Source of the DNA: Malania oleifera
Lineage: Eukaryota > Streptophyta > Magnoliopsida > Santalales > Ximeniaceae
Direction of reading: 5' to 3'
Assembly (NCBI RefSeq): GCF_029873635.1
Contig: NC_080418.1
Span: 16,081,388 to 16,145,387, forward strand
DNA: 64,000 nucleotides
Below, piece after piece: positions 23,220-37,000 of this stretch. Numbering within the stretch: position 1 is the stretch's first letter; the number at the start of each line of letters is the position of its first letter. The notes below the pieces were generated by a model. That model did no database searches. It saw only the letters and a list, made by a program, of their open reading frames with translations, and was not told where the DNA came from. Both the position numbers and the translations under genes were made by a program.

Positions 23220-23765
23220 TTGACCAACCTGAGAGGTTCGGTCGACTAGATTTAAGGTTTGGTCGACCGGGGTGCTTAGTTCGATCGACTAGGATGAATT
23301 TGAACTGGGAAGATGGTCGACCAATCAAAGGCGATTTTGAACCCTCCGAGGTTTATTTGACTAGAAATGAGTTCGGTTGACCGAACTTAAGTGTTTGGTC
23401 GACCAAGTCAATTTTCTACTAAAGGTTCGGTCGACCAGGCCATTGGGATCACCCCACGTGTCAGTTTGGTCGACCATAGTGTTGCAGCTCATTTTGAGGT
23501 CAGTCGACCGAAGGGTCAAACCATTGACCTTGGGGAGGTTCAGTCGATTGAAATCCTCTGTGTATTAGAGTTCGATTGACCGAACATGCCAAAATTGGGC
23601 ATTTCAATCCTATTCCTCTTATGCAACTCTTTTTAATCACATGATACTTAATTCTAAGACAATAGGAGATTTTTTCATGCAAAACTTTGGGTCCTATGGT
23701 CATTTTAAGGTCTTTGAGCATATACCCCAAAAAATCTAGCATTGGTCGACCGAATCCTTAGATCC
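23220..23765. repeat. Array of GGTCGACC palindromes
   Basis: Around a dozen copies of GGTCGACC or one-base variants lie 25-60 bp apart. Clear ones are at 23261-23268, 23314-23323 (TGGTCGACCA), 23371-23386 (GTTCGGTTGACCGAAC), 23395-23406 (TTGGTCGACCAA), 23467-23476 and near 23743-23755. The array lies inside the Copia element where pol genes would be expected. It has no coding content and may be part of a second element that landed there. Confidence 0.7.
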
Positions 23766-25129
23766 TGTGGCTCCCTATGGTCAGTCTATGGTCATCACTA
23801 AGCTTTTATCCATATCATGCATGCAATGTATTAGTACAGACTAAATTGAAAATTAAATGCAATATAATGAAATTTAAATGTCTTCTTCTTGATCTTTTGC
23901 CCTTCTCTTCATGGAGTACGCCACGTATATGTGCATTAAGATCCATCTTGGCCTCCATTTCACTTAAACCTTATGTGAACTAAATACACACATAAAGTAC
24001 AGATGCTTTGTTAACATCAAAATAGGGATCGGACTCAAAAAGACAACATTAAGTACCATTGTCTTTTTAATGTATCTAGCCAATTGTACAAGACCCGACA
24101 TTGTATTTGTTGTAAATCAACTAGTAAGATATAGCTCTACTCCTACTCGGCAACACTAGAATGAAATTAAGTACATTTTACGCTATTTGAGAGGTACATC
24201 TCATTTGGGTCTATTCTACTCATTTGATTTCAAATCTCAACTAGTATGATATGCAAATGCTGGATATCTATCTGAACCTCATAATGCTAAATCTCAAACT
24301 GGATATGTATTTCTTTACAGAAAAGCTGCTATATCTTGGAAATCAACAAAACAAACAAGTATAGAAACATCCTCCAATCATTTTGAAATACTAGCTATCC
24401 ATGAAACTAGTAGAGAATGTGTGTGGTTCAGATCAATGATTTCTCATATCCAAGCAAATTGTAGTCTTCAATCAATTAAGGATATTCCAACAGTTTTATA
24501 TGAATACAACGTTGCATGTATAGTTCAACTAAGAGGGGGATACATAAAGGGTGACAGAATAAAGCGTATCTCTCCAAAATTCTTACATACCATGAACTCC
24601 AGAAGAATGGTGATATAAATGTTCAACAGACCCGATCAAGTGATAATCTAGTAGATTTGTTTACTAAAATTTTGTCTACTACAACATTCAAGGAATTGAT
24701 TCATCTCATCAGAATGAGATATCTTAAAGATCTTAACAAAAGAAGTTTATATATGAGTGACATCAAATGGGGAGTGTTATGAAAAATATGAATGTCACCC
24801 CATCTTCTACCACTTCGATTTTTCCACCCCAATAAATGTCTTGTTATCCATATAGTCCTATAAAAGGGCACTCTACCACTCACATTTGTATACACACTTT
24901 GCATGCTTAAAGTAAGTAGGGTACTTAGAAAGAAAAGGAGAGAAAGAAAAAAGAGATATCTTATACAAGACCAGAGATATTTTGTTCAAGGGTCGGTTCC
25001 AAATCATTTGTAATTCCTCCCGAAATAGTGAAATTTTTTATCTCATCCGCCCGTAGAGTAGGCATAGTGAAACCACACAAATTTCTGTCTTATTTCTATT
25101 TATTTTCCTACATCTTTTATAACAATTCC

Positions 25130-25925
25130 AATTTTATTTCATTTACCAATTATTTGGGCTAAACTACAAAATTCTACGCCCATTAAAGTTATTTTGAAAA
25201 TATAAAATATCAAAATTATGAAATTACTAGGATACCCTTGACTACCTACCAAATATATTGCTCCTGCACCGCCATGTCCGCTTGTTGTCAGTAGTGGTGA
25301 CATTTTGTTTCTCTTTCTCTGTTTTGTTTTTTTTTTCGTTTTTGTTTTTGTTTTTGTTTTGTTTTCAAGGGTTAGTGGATGGGGAGGAGCCCGCGCGCTC
25401 AAAGATATTCAAAGCATCAATCGCACGTGTATCCTTGAGGAGTTATACACGCCACCCTTCGCCGCGTCAAGCATGCCGACCATTCGTCGGGGTCCACCGG
25501 CGACTGCCTTGCTTACCCGCTACGCCTCCGCCGGCCGCCGAGTATAGATCGCCAATCGATATGTCGTGGTATTGTCTTTTAAATTTAAAAATAATTTTTT
25601 TATTTTATTTATATTTAACGCGCACATATATACATATATAAAAAATAATTTTATTTTAAATTTTTTAGATTATTGTAGAAAATGTTAATTTATTTTTTAA
25701 TGAGGGAAGTTAAATTAAGATTGTTAATTCAGAATAAAAAGAGAGATAATTAATTTAAATTTGTCATAATTAAGATAGATGACAGTTACCATAAAAGATA
25801 TTAATGGATAAGATAATCAAAGTTATTAGTTAATAAATTAGATTTGTAAATTGATCCATGTGTTAAACTTTAAATAATAATAATTATTATTATTATTATT
25901 TCCTTAATTCTCTATCTGTAAAGAA
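25130..25925. other. Intergenic sequence with a short GC-rich island
   Basis: Mostly AT-rich. About 25375-25550 is clearly GC-richer (CCGCCGGCCGCCGAG and similar) and open in two frames, but I recognise no protein in it. An AAT/ATT microsatellite lies near 25875-25900. Confidence 0.45.
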
Positions 25926-26014
25926 TATTTTATTAAGTAAAATGAAGAAGATTTAGTTTATCCAGAATCAAGACACAGAAGCTTAAAGGAGACGAAACGA
26001 AACGGGACGAAACA

Positions 26015-26145
26015 ATGCCATGAGGGTGGTTGCCATCACGTTCGTCGTCGTCTTCATCTTCATCTTCGAAGGCGTGCTGTGCAGTCCATCTCAATTAGGG
26101 CTCCAATTCTGTGCTCGCTTCTCGAGGCTTCCCCAGCAAGGATAA
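26015..26145 (+). promoter_or_regulatory. Upstream ORFs in the 5' leader of the following gene
   Basis: Two overlapping AUG-initiated ORFs precede the main start at 26148. The first is a minimal ORF of two codons (ATG CCA TGA, 26015-26023). The second starts at 26020 and encodes a 41-residue peptide with a hydrophobic run (VVAITFVVVFIFIF) and ends TAA at 26143-26145, two bases before the main ATG and in another frame. The spacing suggests termination-reinitiation control. Whether the leader includes them depends on the true transcription start. Confidence 0.5.
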
Positions 26146-26147
26146 TA

Positions 26148-28016
26148 ATGTCGCAAGCTTATCTCACTGCTCTCACCCAGGAAATCCAGAGGAAGCTTCA
26201 GCGGGTTTGTGGTCATCACTTTCTTTTAATTCTTCTCTGTTCGATTTCCGTCGTGATTTTGATCACTCTGTTTGGCTGCTGAGTGAAAAATTGATGTTTA
26301 TTTTGATTTGATTTGATTTGATTTTCTTCGGTTGAAACGGAGCGAATGAAAACGAATCGATTTGGTTGTGCAATTATGGAGTTGATTTCTTATTAAACTG
26401 GCTCGTCTTCTGATGTTTATTTTCTAGGCACTGGCTTCTCCGTCGCAGAGACGCAACTTGCTGCAGGAGCTGTTTGCGGACATTGCTTTAGAGGTCGATG
26501 ATCGAGCCCGGGGTGAGTAACCTTCTCTAATTTTTTTCTCGGTTGATGTTAGAGGTTATTCTAGTAGAGAATCGTCCAAGATAAACATCAGTTACTACAT
26601 GCATATAGATGCACAAGCTTGAATTTCAATCCTGAAAAAGTTTTCGTGCGCACTTCTTCTGTGGAGAATAGGCAATTAACTTCTAAAAAACAAAAACTGT
26701 CGAAAATAGGCATTTTTTTTTTTTATGGCATCACAAATTTGTTTTGACATGTTTTATGTATGGAATCATTAATTCACTTCATTCTTTGTAATTGATCTGC
26801 AAAACACTTGAAAACGATCGCTGACAAATATGGTAACATTGATACCATTTGCCAATTTGGGGAACCTAAAGCTTAATGTTGAATGAGCTTAATTGTCTCA
26901 AGTAATTATGTATTTATTTTGTATAGCTGTTGACGAGTCTGTGGAACCACTGTATTATCTAATCTGCGGGGATGCATAAAAAAAATCTTGAAAAAAGAAT
27001 CATTCAAAGACGTGAGAGGGAGGAGGGGATGAGAGGGAAGGGGAGAAAAGGGGCAGGTGGGTGGGAAAATGGGAAGGTTTTGGTGAAAGTTTTCCTTTGC
27101 TACCCCTTCCGCCCCCCTCCACTTTTGGGGGTATTAGAAGTTCAACTATTGGTTTAAGCCATTAGCCTGTGAGACATGTGGACGGTTACAGAGGCAAAGC
27201 TAATGACTGAGTTTTGGTTTGTGAAATTAGATGATTTTCTAAACATGCAATTTCCTATAAAATGTTTTAAATGCCCTCCACGTGGGAAATGCATGCAGAA
27301 TCTTTTTACACCTGTGATTGTAGTGCTTGAAATTACAGTTGTGCTTACAATTGTGTTGCCCTGACTTTATTCTATTAAGACAGATTTCAGCTGCATACTG
27401 GGGCAAAAATGGTTGGCTTAGACTTCTATTGTGATTTATATTTTGCATTGGCACTAGTCAGTTGAAACTGTTCCCAACTTCCCTTACATCATTGTGCGGT
27501 AAAAACACACTACTCTTAAGTGATGATTGATAGAAGTATGGTCTCCTTCACCATAAATTTCTAATAAATTACATGTCCTTCAAAACTAAATGATTATGAT
27601 TTGGTCAAGGTCTTAAGTGGGCTCATCCAAGGGCGGACCCCATGTCCACCTAAATCTTGTTTATTATTTTTTTTTTAGTATGTAATATTAAGATATAAAA
27701 TTTATATTTTCCTTAATTTAACTCTTTTCTTTATAAAATAAAATTAGTGCTTGCCCCTCTCTAGTATTTCACCTTTTAATTTATAGAGTGAATAATTAGT
27801 TAGTCCTACTATAAAATTAAATCTATTTTAGCCCCTACACTTTTGATTAGCACTAATAGATTTCTGCTTATATTTTATTCAATTACAGTTGTCATCTAAA
27901 GTAATTTAACAAGGTTTTTGAATTGGAGGATGGAAATTAAGGGAAGGCCCTCCACCTTGTGGATTGGTTGAGTCACTATAGTGACCTAGATACCATATAT
28001 AATGAAAGAAATTATA

Positions 28017-28053
<37 letters not shown>

Positions 28054-31000
28054 AAATTACTTTATCCTAGCTATGCATCAATTCAAAACTTGAGATCATA
28101 ATGAGAAGCCATAATCGCTTCATGGCTATTTTAAGCTACGTGGAATGCCAATTCAACATTTTTATGTACATGTTAATGAGATTCACTAATTTTGTTAGAC
28201 TTAATTAGGGTGTTAAATATAATTGCATGAAATCAGTTAGTATAACTGTATAAGTCCTTAATTGTACTACTTCTAATTAAAAGTATAGAAGCCAAAATAA
28301 ATTTCACTCAAGAGTACATGGATTAACTTATGATTTAACTTAAATTTATCTTTGTTTACGTGATATATGCTTTGCCCCTCCAAGGTATAAGTCTTGCCTC
28401 CGCCATTGGGTTTATAGATTGTCTATAGTTGGTGGACTCCTCCATCTATGGGTCTTAATTTCATTCCTCTTCATGCTTTGAAGTTGCATCTCAAGTCTCG
28501 TTGAGTTGAAATTTGGAAAAAAAATTTATGCTTTGTTTCAGTGGAAATTTGTTTCTGCATCCCCTCCTTATTTTGTTTTCCTATGCTGACTTTTGATTAA
28601 TAAAAACCATGATTCCTCCCGCATTCCTTTGAGCACTTAATGGAGCTCTATGGAATGTGGTTAATCAGACCAATCTATGTTCTGTGTTAGTCAGGAACTT
28701 TCTGTCCTGTTTCACTCCCTATTGTCGCACTGTTAGTGTCACAAAAGAAAAGGTACTAGCATCTACTAACTATGGCTTATATTTCATTTATATAGGCCTG
28801 GTGGACCAAGTATGTTAGCTTATGACACTTTAATTCATTAACTGAATTCAAATCTTCTGTTTTTGTTGACAGTGCTGTCTCATCTGCCTACGCTGAGTAT
28901 GCGTCTCTTTGTTCATGTGATTTTCTAATTCTTTTCCACCTTGAAATTGGAAATAGATATTATTCTCACGAGGACTGAAGATGTAATTTATCCAGCAGAG
29001 GACGAGTCTAAGAACGGATTATGTTTTTATGATGTGCTTGCTGATCATTATGTTTCAGCACCTGAGAGTGGAGGACCCATCCTTGATTTGATTGTCAAAC
29101 TCTGGAGCCAGTCCTTTGCATCTCATATATTCTCCCTTTTGTTCCACAAATGGGTATGGGGGCATCTACTAATCTGCTCTGTTACTTTTTTTCTTATGTA
29201 AAGCTTTCACCCAGCTCATGTTAATACTTTTAGTCATGATATTTTGTTTGAAGATGTAAGCATATTTTCAAACTGGCTCTGCGTTCTCTTGTATTTAATA
29301 TTGTTATTTTCTTTTTTTCACTTGTTTGTGTACTTTGGAGGTTTTTTTTTTTCTTTTTTCATATATAGAAAATGTGCTTAGGAGATTTTCCAGACATCCA
29401 GACTCCTTTGTCCTTACTTTTAGCCTGTTGCGCATCATTCTTTTATTAGAGTCTTAACTTTGATATTTCCAAAAACTGGTGATGCAGTGGCAGGTTGTGA
29501 TTGTGACTGATCCGTCCAGACAAGAACCAAAAGAGAATTACTTGCTATGACAATATGTAAAACATACTTTGCTTTCATTGATGAGTTCATCTAGATAACA
29601 GTTCTACAATTTTCTTTGATTCAGTTTTTAAATTGTTTTGTCAACACTTTTTTTTGTTTGAGTTAATTTTTTGAATGTGATCCTCTGTTGAATGATTGAA
29701 TCTCTTTATTATTTCATTTAATGTTGTATAATTTGGAAGACATGATGGACTCATTTTTAAACGTAAATCAACACATTAGAGTGCTTGCATTAGACTTCCT
29801 AATACTTATATGAATATAGGTTTTATAGGTCATTGAGATTGAAAAGAGGCTTAAATACTGATTTTATGCTTTTGACGTGATGTTCATTTCTGCTTGTAGA
29901 GTCATGCATCACCTGTGTGTGGGTGTGTTTCAGCATTGAAGGTTTGTGCATTGTTGTTGTGTTTCTGTGATATTGAACAGTGCATACTTGTGCCTTTCTT
30001 GCAGTTATTTGAAGTTCAAATAGAGAATTCTGAAGTGCTCCTCCGTTACTCTTATGCTCTTGTTCAAGGCACTACAAGTGTTTTCTGGTATGGGTTATAG
30101 TGATCCCATTGAACTTGGTCATTATACATTTGGAGCCTTTTATTTTAGTTTAAATTTACTCTTTTCTTGCTGTATTCTTAGATTTTTATATTTTTTTATA
30201 TTTTTTGGTGTCTTTTATTATGATTATTTTTTAATTTTTGTGCCCAGGGTGGGGGAGAATGGGTTGTTTTTCTTTTTTATTTTACTATGTGTTACTGCTG
30301 AAAGTACAACTAAATGAAAGAAAATTGGATTCTGTGACTGGTTATTGTAAGGTTCTAAAACTTTTATGATTTCTTATTTCTTTTATTGCTGCCATATTCT
30401 TAACCCAAGGAGGAGCAATGGCATTGTTTGTTTCTACAAAACTTGTATCATTCTTTGACCTAAGGATCTGCTTTGAGATTGTATCTTTTTTATTTTAGTG
30501 TTAGATGAACTTGTTAGAATATTCGGAATGAGTTTCCATCATGTATGTTCATTGCATATGCCATTGTCTTAGATTGATGAAACTTGAAGTTGTTTACAAT
30601 CTATATCTGAGTTATTGAGACAAGCTTTAGAATTTAGAGGTTTTAAGATAAATAGAAATAGTGCAAATACAATGAAATACGTTTTTTAGTTAATAAAACA
30701 AGTCTATTAAAAAGAAAACGTAATTACAATGAAACAAGGATAAGAAATCCCCCCAAGAATAAACAAAAAAGAAGAAAATTACACCAAAGCTGCCTTCCAA
30801 TCCCTTTGAATATCAAACAGCAAAAGACCCCCTAAACCCCGCAAAAGAATGAGCCCAAAAAGAAGCAAGAAAAATAACTTTTTCCAAAGCAATCTTGGAA
30901 TAGTCTTTTTCCAGCCAAAGTAACCACAAGATTGTAAAACAGCCCAGTCCCAAAATATCCTTTCTCTCTCCTTCTTGAAACCCCAAAACTTCACTGTCGA

Positions 31001-34000
31001 AAAATCCTAAATTATGGGTGGAGCCACCCAAACCTTACCGAAGTACAAAAACAAATCGTTCCACATGCATCTTGCTACCTTACAATGATTGAACAATTGA
31101 CTAATAGTCTCATTAGACTCATTGCACAGCATACACATGTCTGGACTAAGGGCTTCGTAAGGCCCAATTTTTTGTAGCATGTCATTTGTGTTGATCTTGT
31201 TAAGAATTAGTCCAAAGGAAGGCCCATATAAAAGAAATCTTTGCTTTCCAAACAGCTTTTTGTAAAAGGAAAGGACTAGGATATGCGGATCATATCAAAT
31301 TGGAAAAGAAAGACTTTGAAGAGAAAGACCCTGAAGTGTCCCCAGTCCAAAGCCTTGTATGCACCCACGAATTTGGCACAAAAGAATCTAGCACACCAAT
31401 AGAAGAGTTAACTCACCAACCTCTCTTTCCTTGAGACTTCCAAAGAAATGAAAATCCCAAGAAAGAGAGCCCCCTCAAAAGAATAAAAAATTGAAATTGG
31501 TGCATTTGCAAACAGTGGAAATATAATTTTAGTATTGCAAGGAGGAATATTGGAGAAATATTAAAACTTGATGGTCAACAAATTATTAGTAGTATGTTTT
31601 TTGGAACCTGGGATCTATTAAGCAAGCTTGAGGAGAAATTGAAGATGTAAAAATCATAGGGTTTACCCAGGTTGTGTAAAATGGAGAAGTGGGTGTGTTG
31701 TATAGCTGTAAAGTTCTATTAAAACTTAAAAATAAAGTGTTGTAGGATGACACTTATTACACTAGCTTTCATGAGCTCACAAAATCCTTTAATAATATAT
31801 ATGTGTAATTCTTGGAGAAGTAGGGTTTTTAAGAATTGCACTCACTCAAAAAAGGGTTCGAGTCCAAACTAATAAAATTTGGGAGGCTAATTCAACTTCT
31901 GTTCTGTTTTTTTGTTTGAAACTAATTTAAATAAACACGATTAGATTCCTAGAGTCCTTTTAATATCTTCTAAAAATTTCATTAAACATTTTAGAACGTT
32001 GAGTTATTTTATTACGAGTCCTAATTTGAGATGAAGCCTAAATTGTTATTTTTTTTTTTCATATTGAAACCTAAATTCTTGAATAAATGACTGTTTAGTC
32101 AATTATATTGAGAGAGAAATTTTCAAGAGCATTACAAATAAATTAATAATGGAGCGACTCCTAAACATGAAAACTTGTTGATGGCAATTGTTAAATGCAT
32201 CTTCTTTTTTTTAAGTATTCCAATGCTATGTCTAAAGTAATAATGTAATAGTTTATGATTATGATGAATAAGTGAAAAAAATTCAATCCTATAAAATTAA
32301 TAATTAATTTTTTAAAGATTTTTGTCCTTCATGACACAAACAACTTGGCCCCCACTGGCTTCAGGTCTTGGATCCACCAATGCTAACTATGCTATTATGA
32401 TTGGGGGCAACCAAGAAGCAACATATGAAAAAAGTAAAAATTGTTGGAAAAGACAATGCTAAGGTGGATGATGGGATAACTCTAAAAGATAAATTAAAGG
32501 TTGAACATGTTTGTGGTAAGTATAGCATAGCACCCATAGAATATAACACGAGGGATGAGATTTTAGTTTGGTCACATGCAATGCACGCCAAATGATGCAC
32601 TAGTGAGGAGTGAGCTAGTTAATAAGCAGTAAAAAAGTAAGGCTTAGACCTAAAATAACTTGGACTGAAATACTAAGGATTTGATGGCACTCTAGCTTTC
32701 AAGAATATTACCCTAGATCATGTGGAAAAGAGGAAAAGGACTCTTGAAGCTAATCCAATCTAGTGGGACTTATGGTGTGGAGATGGTTGTAAAAATTTAA
32801 ATATACATATATCTGTGTGGTGTGCGTGCACACAATAATACCCTGCATTAGGAAAAATAATTTCCATATTGTATCGGAAGCTTGTCTTGTGTCTGACTTA
32901 GTCACATTTGCATCCTCTCCAATAATGAGTGGACTTTGATCAGTAGAGTCAAAATTTTTACTTCCATTTTGAATTTTTTTTTTCAATATTTTTGATATCC
33001 TCTAAATTTAACAGCAATGATGGAGATCTGATGTTATACGGGCCCAAATTCAACCAATAATCTAAGCATGAGATGAACTTTAAATTCATCAGAGTCACCA
33101 AACTTGGTGATGCCTATGTCTGGTTGGAGCATTACCCCATGTGTTCCTTTTTTGTGAATTGTAATACCCTAAAGGAAGACTAGTGTCCTGTGTTGCCAAT
33201 AGTGTGATTGGTAGGTGATTTGTTACAAGGACTTTATGGGGCAACAAAGGTCAAGGGGCATTCTGAGTAAGGAGCTGCCTGTGCCAGAGCTCTTTAAAAA
33301 GTGGGTGAACAGTATTGGAATTAGCATGGCAGGAATTTGTTGGGACTATGAGACTCTAAAACCAAGCAAGCAGCAGTTGTCATCGACACTTTGATTATTG
33401 AGTTTTTTGCTATAGACAATTCATGAGTAACATTTGAGTAAGAAGAGGCACTCTTTAGGCGAGCAGGTGAGTAGTGCTTTGTTGACGCAGTTGAACAGGG
33501 GAGAAGTAAGCTTGTGGGCCCACGTAAGAAAAATTAAACTAGTACCTGATTAGGGAAGCACCGTAATGAGGTGAGATAATAGTGATGTTGAAGTGAATAG
33601 TAAAGCAAGTATCTTACATCAGTATGGAACTCTGCTTGATTGAGGTTAATGTTGAATAAGTTGATCGTTGAGTGATTTGCTACAGGTATTTCACTATACC
33701 ATGAGGAATGCCAAGTGACAAGGGGCTTTTGGACAAAAAGCTCTTTTGGTGAGCAGCTGAACAGTGGATAAAGGAGGCTGGTGAGCGCACAAGGGACATA
33801 ACATTAGAGTGCATAGCAGAGTAGAGAAGCATCTCAATGAGGCAAAATAATAGTGACGCCATTGAAATGAATTTGTAAAGCATGGATAGTTGTGTCGCAT
33901 CAGTGTAGGAGAATAAGTAACTTGAGCTTAAGTTTTTAGCTTGATTGTTGTGAACAAGGAAGTTACAGTTTGATCAATGCTTATGCTGTTCTAAAACATG

Positions 34001-37000
34001 TAATTTATATGCTCTTTTTGTTAGAAGTAGTTCTTGAATATTTGGGAAGAAATTGGCTGCTTAGTATCCGGAAATTTCATGAAGTGCGCACCTCCCATTT
34101 ATGTGGTGCTATGGCCATTGCTATGTAACACCATTTATCTGGTTTTGATTTTCTGCAAAGGACATTCGAGTTCCTAGATTTGTCAGGGGTTGTTCTATTG
34201 CCTTTCATTTGGGACCCATTTTATACGAACTTAAAAAGCCTAGCATGGCAAGAAGTCTCATCCTTTATGGTTAATCTGGTCAATTTTAGGTGATCCAACC
34301 AAATTTTTGTTCCATTGAGATTGTTCATGTTTGAGGTAGGTGGGTAATAGGTTGACCTCACTTGGAGTGAACAGGAAGAACAGAGTGAAAAGGCCAGCTC
34401 GTACAGGCGGGGGTAGGAATTGGACTGCTGAACTTGTCAGCTCTGCCACAGAGGTGGGAAGACCCCCCTCATGAGTGATGATTGTGGGATAACAGATATA
34501 TATCACCTGCACTTTGATATTAAAACAAGGTTTACAAATTTTAAGGATGGTGCAGAGGAGAATAATAGAATCATATTAATTAAAGCAATTTTACCCCTTA
34601 CTAGTTTTTACCTACAGTTAGATTGCAATGGAAAACTGGAATACTAAATTATAGTTATTCTTTTTCCTTTTTATTTTTCATGTGTGCACGCACTTGAGTG
34701 TTGTTGTTTGATTAATCATCCTTTTCTGCTTTAAAAGGCTTCTTTCTATATTGAAGAGAGGGCTCTCTCTCTCTCTCTCTCCTTTTTATGTATTCTGTTG
34801 TTTTGATTTTATGGAGTTCTGGTTATTTGAATTTTGTTGTTTGTTGGGCTATGGAGAGGGAAAGAGGTTTGGAATCTGGGGGAGTGCTTTGTGTAATCAT
34901 TTCTATGCATATTTTCAGGATTGACATACAAACGAACTCGAGGCATTTCCAGTCTCTCTTTCACGTAAGATTCCTTCAAGAATTAATCCAACTAAATTCC
35001 TTTTATTGAAATATATTGTAGTTCAAATTGTTTACTTATCCGCATCCTCTTCATTGGATTCAGTATCTTGTTGAGGAAGTTGCATTGGTGTTTACACGGT
35101 TAAATAAGATACCTTTGCAGGTTAGGAATCTATCATGTACCAGCATTTGTCGCTATGTCTTTTTATTTGTAGCAATTGCAATGTCATCACATTAAACAAA
35201 ATGATAGAAGCAGGCATTTCCTAAATGGCTTGCTCTAACTTGCCAATTCTTACCCATTTTTCAGGCCCAGAGAGATTTGTTTCTTCTGCTTTCAAGATTC
35301 ATAGTATTCTATGACTTCGGTAGCCTTCATCACTAGCACAACTTAGCTGTTTGAGTGATGAAAACTGTGTAGTTAGGTAATTGATTTTTTTTTTCCCCTT
35401 TTTGTGTGTACTTGCATGTATTTGGTGGTGCTTGCATGCATCCAGGGGGCAGGCTTGAAAGCTTCTTGAAGCAATTTCCTGTGTATCCAAATTCTTTCTT
35501 GGTGGGTGGTCCAGCAGATATTTTCGTCATTGAACTCACAGATCAGGTATTACCATCTTTAGAGCCTATAGGTCCTTCAATGAGTTTTATCTTTGTTGCT
35601 TACTGGAGAAAGTGTACCATATTTAGAGCCTATAGGTCCTTTAATGAGATTGATTTTTGTTGTTTACTGGAGAAAGTTTACGGATCTCATGTCCCTCCAT
35701 GTTTTGTTGAAATGCTTGGTCCTTTAATGAGTTTGATTTTTGTTGCTTATTGGAGAAAGTTAACGGATCTCATGTCCCTCCATATTTTGTTGAAATGCTT
35801 CCATTGATCAGCTTCAGAAGTTAAAGGTGGAACCAGTATTGCTACATTATTTTTCCCATATTAAAGTTCTCCAGGGTAAAACTAATTCAACCACTGGTGT
35901 TATTAACTCGTTTTACATTTTCCGCACCTGGGACAGCCTGGGCCAGAAGTCTGATGAATTTATGATTATTCTGGCAGGCTTGGAGCTGAGGATGACAACA
36001 AGTACACGGTTGAAGACATGCCTGTACAGCTTCACCTCTCCTGGTGGCCCAATGTATCCCACAAGAGCTGTTCGTCATGCAGCCTGGGATGCATTAGATT
36101 TGCTTTTCCCTGTAAGCAATTCTTTGTTCCCTTGAAGCTTAACAGATCATCCATTTTTATTGCAAAACAAATAACTGTGCATATCTCCATGTATACTCAA
36201 AGAATCAGAATAGATTAGTGCTCAATTAAGCTGGGTTGCCACTATAAGACATGTTCTTGGGTTCCATTCAAAAAATCTTGAATACATAGGCAACTGTTGT
36301 CCTCCAACATATTAATAGGCATACCATACCAAACTGTGAGGTAAAACAGTGGTAATCACAGGAGACCCAATTTGAGAAATAATAAATCAGTGAGATGATG
36401 TGAACCATTATTTTTTCTTAAAAAAAATTACTGAATACTTCCTAGCAGCGATATATAATGCCTAATATATATAGTGATCCAGATGACAATATGATGCAGT
36501 AGCAGAAGGGTGGATGAACAGAACACCAGTGAAGGAGAAGGTACTGCCCAGGAGAAATGAGGGAGAGAAATAGAGGAGAGGAGAGGGGAGGGGAGGGGAA
36601 GAAGAGGAAATAGATACAATTGACTTTATAACAAAAGCCTAGATCTCAAGAAATTGTGCATAAATAGAATTAAGATACTTGAAATTACATACGAAACCCT
36701 AAAACCCAACACACTACAAACGAATCCCAAATACACATAAGCCTACTACAAATCAAAATAAATGCATTAACAGCTACTAACATGCACATTTGGTTTAGAA
36801 TCCAATAATCCCTCAGTCAAATTCTTTTGGATTAGTCTGCAACAAGGGAATGCCCATGGCCCCGGCTTCTTGTTCTACATCATGTAAATAAGTCTGCAAC
36901 TAACTTTTGAGATGCTTCACAATTTATTTATTTTTTTATTTTTTCTGAGAATACTACTACATGGGAAAGTATTAAGAAATTTAAATTTGCAAGACTTATC

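Larger units (their letters stand above)
21648..25124 (+). mobile_element. Copia retrotransposon with both LTRs and target duplication (broken)
   Basis: 5' LTR 21648-22020 and 3' LTR 24775-25124 share TGTTATG starts; the 3' copy ends ATAACA. A 5-bp target duplication ATTCC flanks the element (21643-21647 and 25125-25129). A primer-binding-like TGTTATCAGTAC follows the 5' LTR and a GGGGAG purine tract precedes the 3' LTR. Parts seen: a repeated leader at 22170-22520, a gag start at 22724 (MSNLSKIEFVTLDI), and an RNase H region at 24070-24660. Most of protease, integrase and reverse transcriptase is missing, and unrelated palindrome-rich sequence occupies 23220-23765. By eye the LTRs differ at about one base in eight, so it is an old insertion with many breaks. 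Confidence 0.9.

Noticed and set aside
32401-32595. 64-codon ORF in intron 4 of the 11-exon gene
   Set aside because: No homology was recognised, there is a similar-length ORF on the opposite strand, and it lies among repeat debris.
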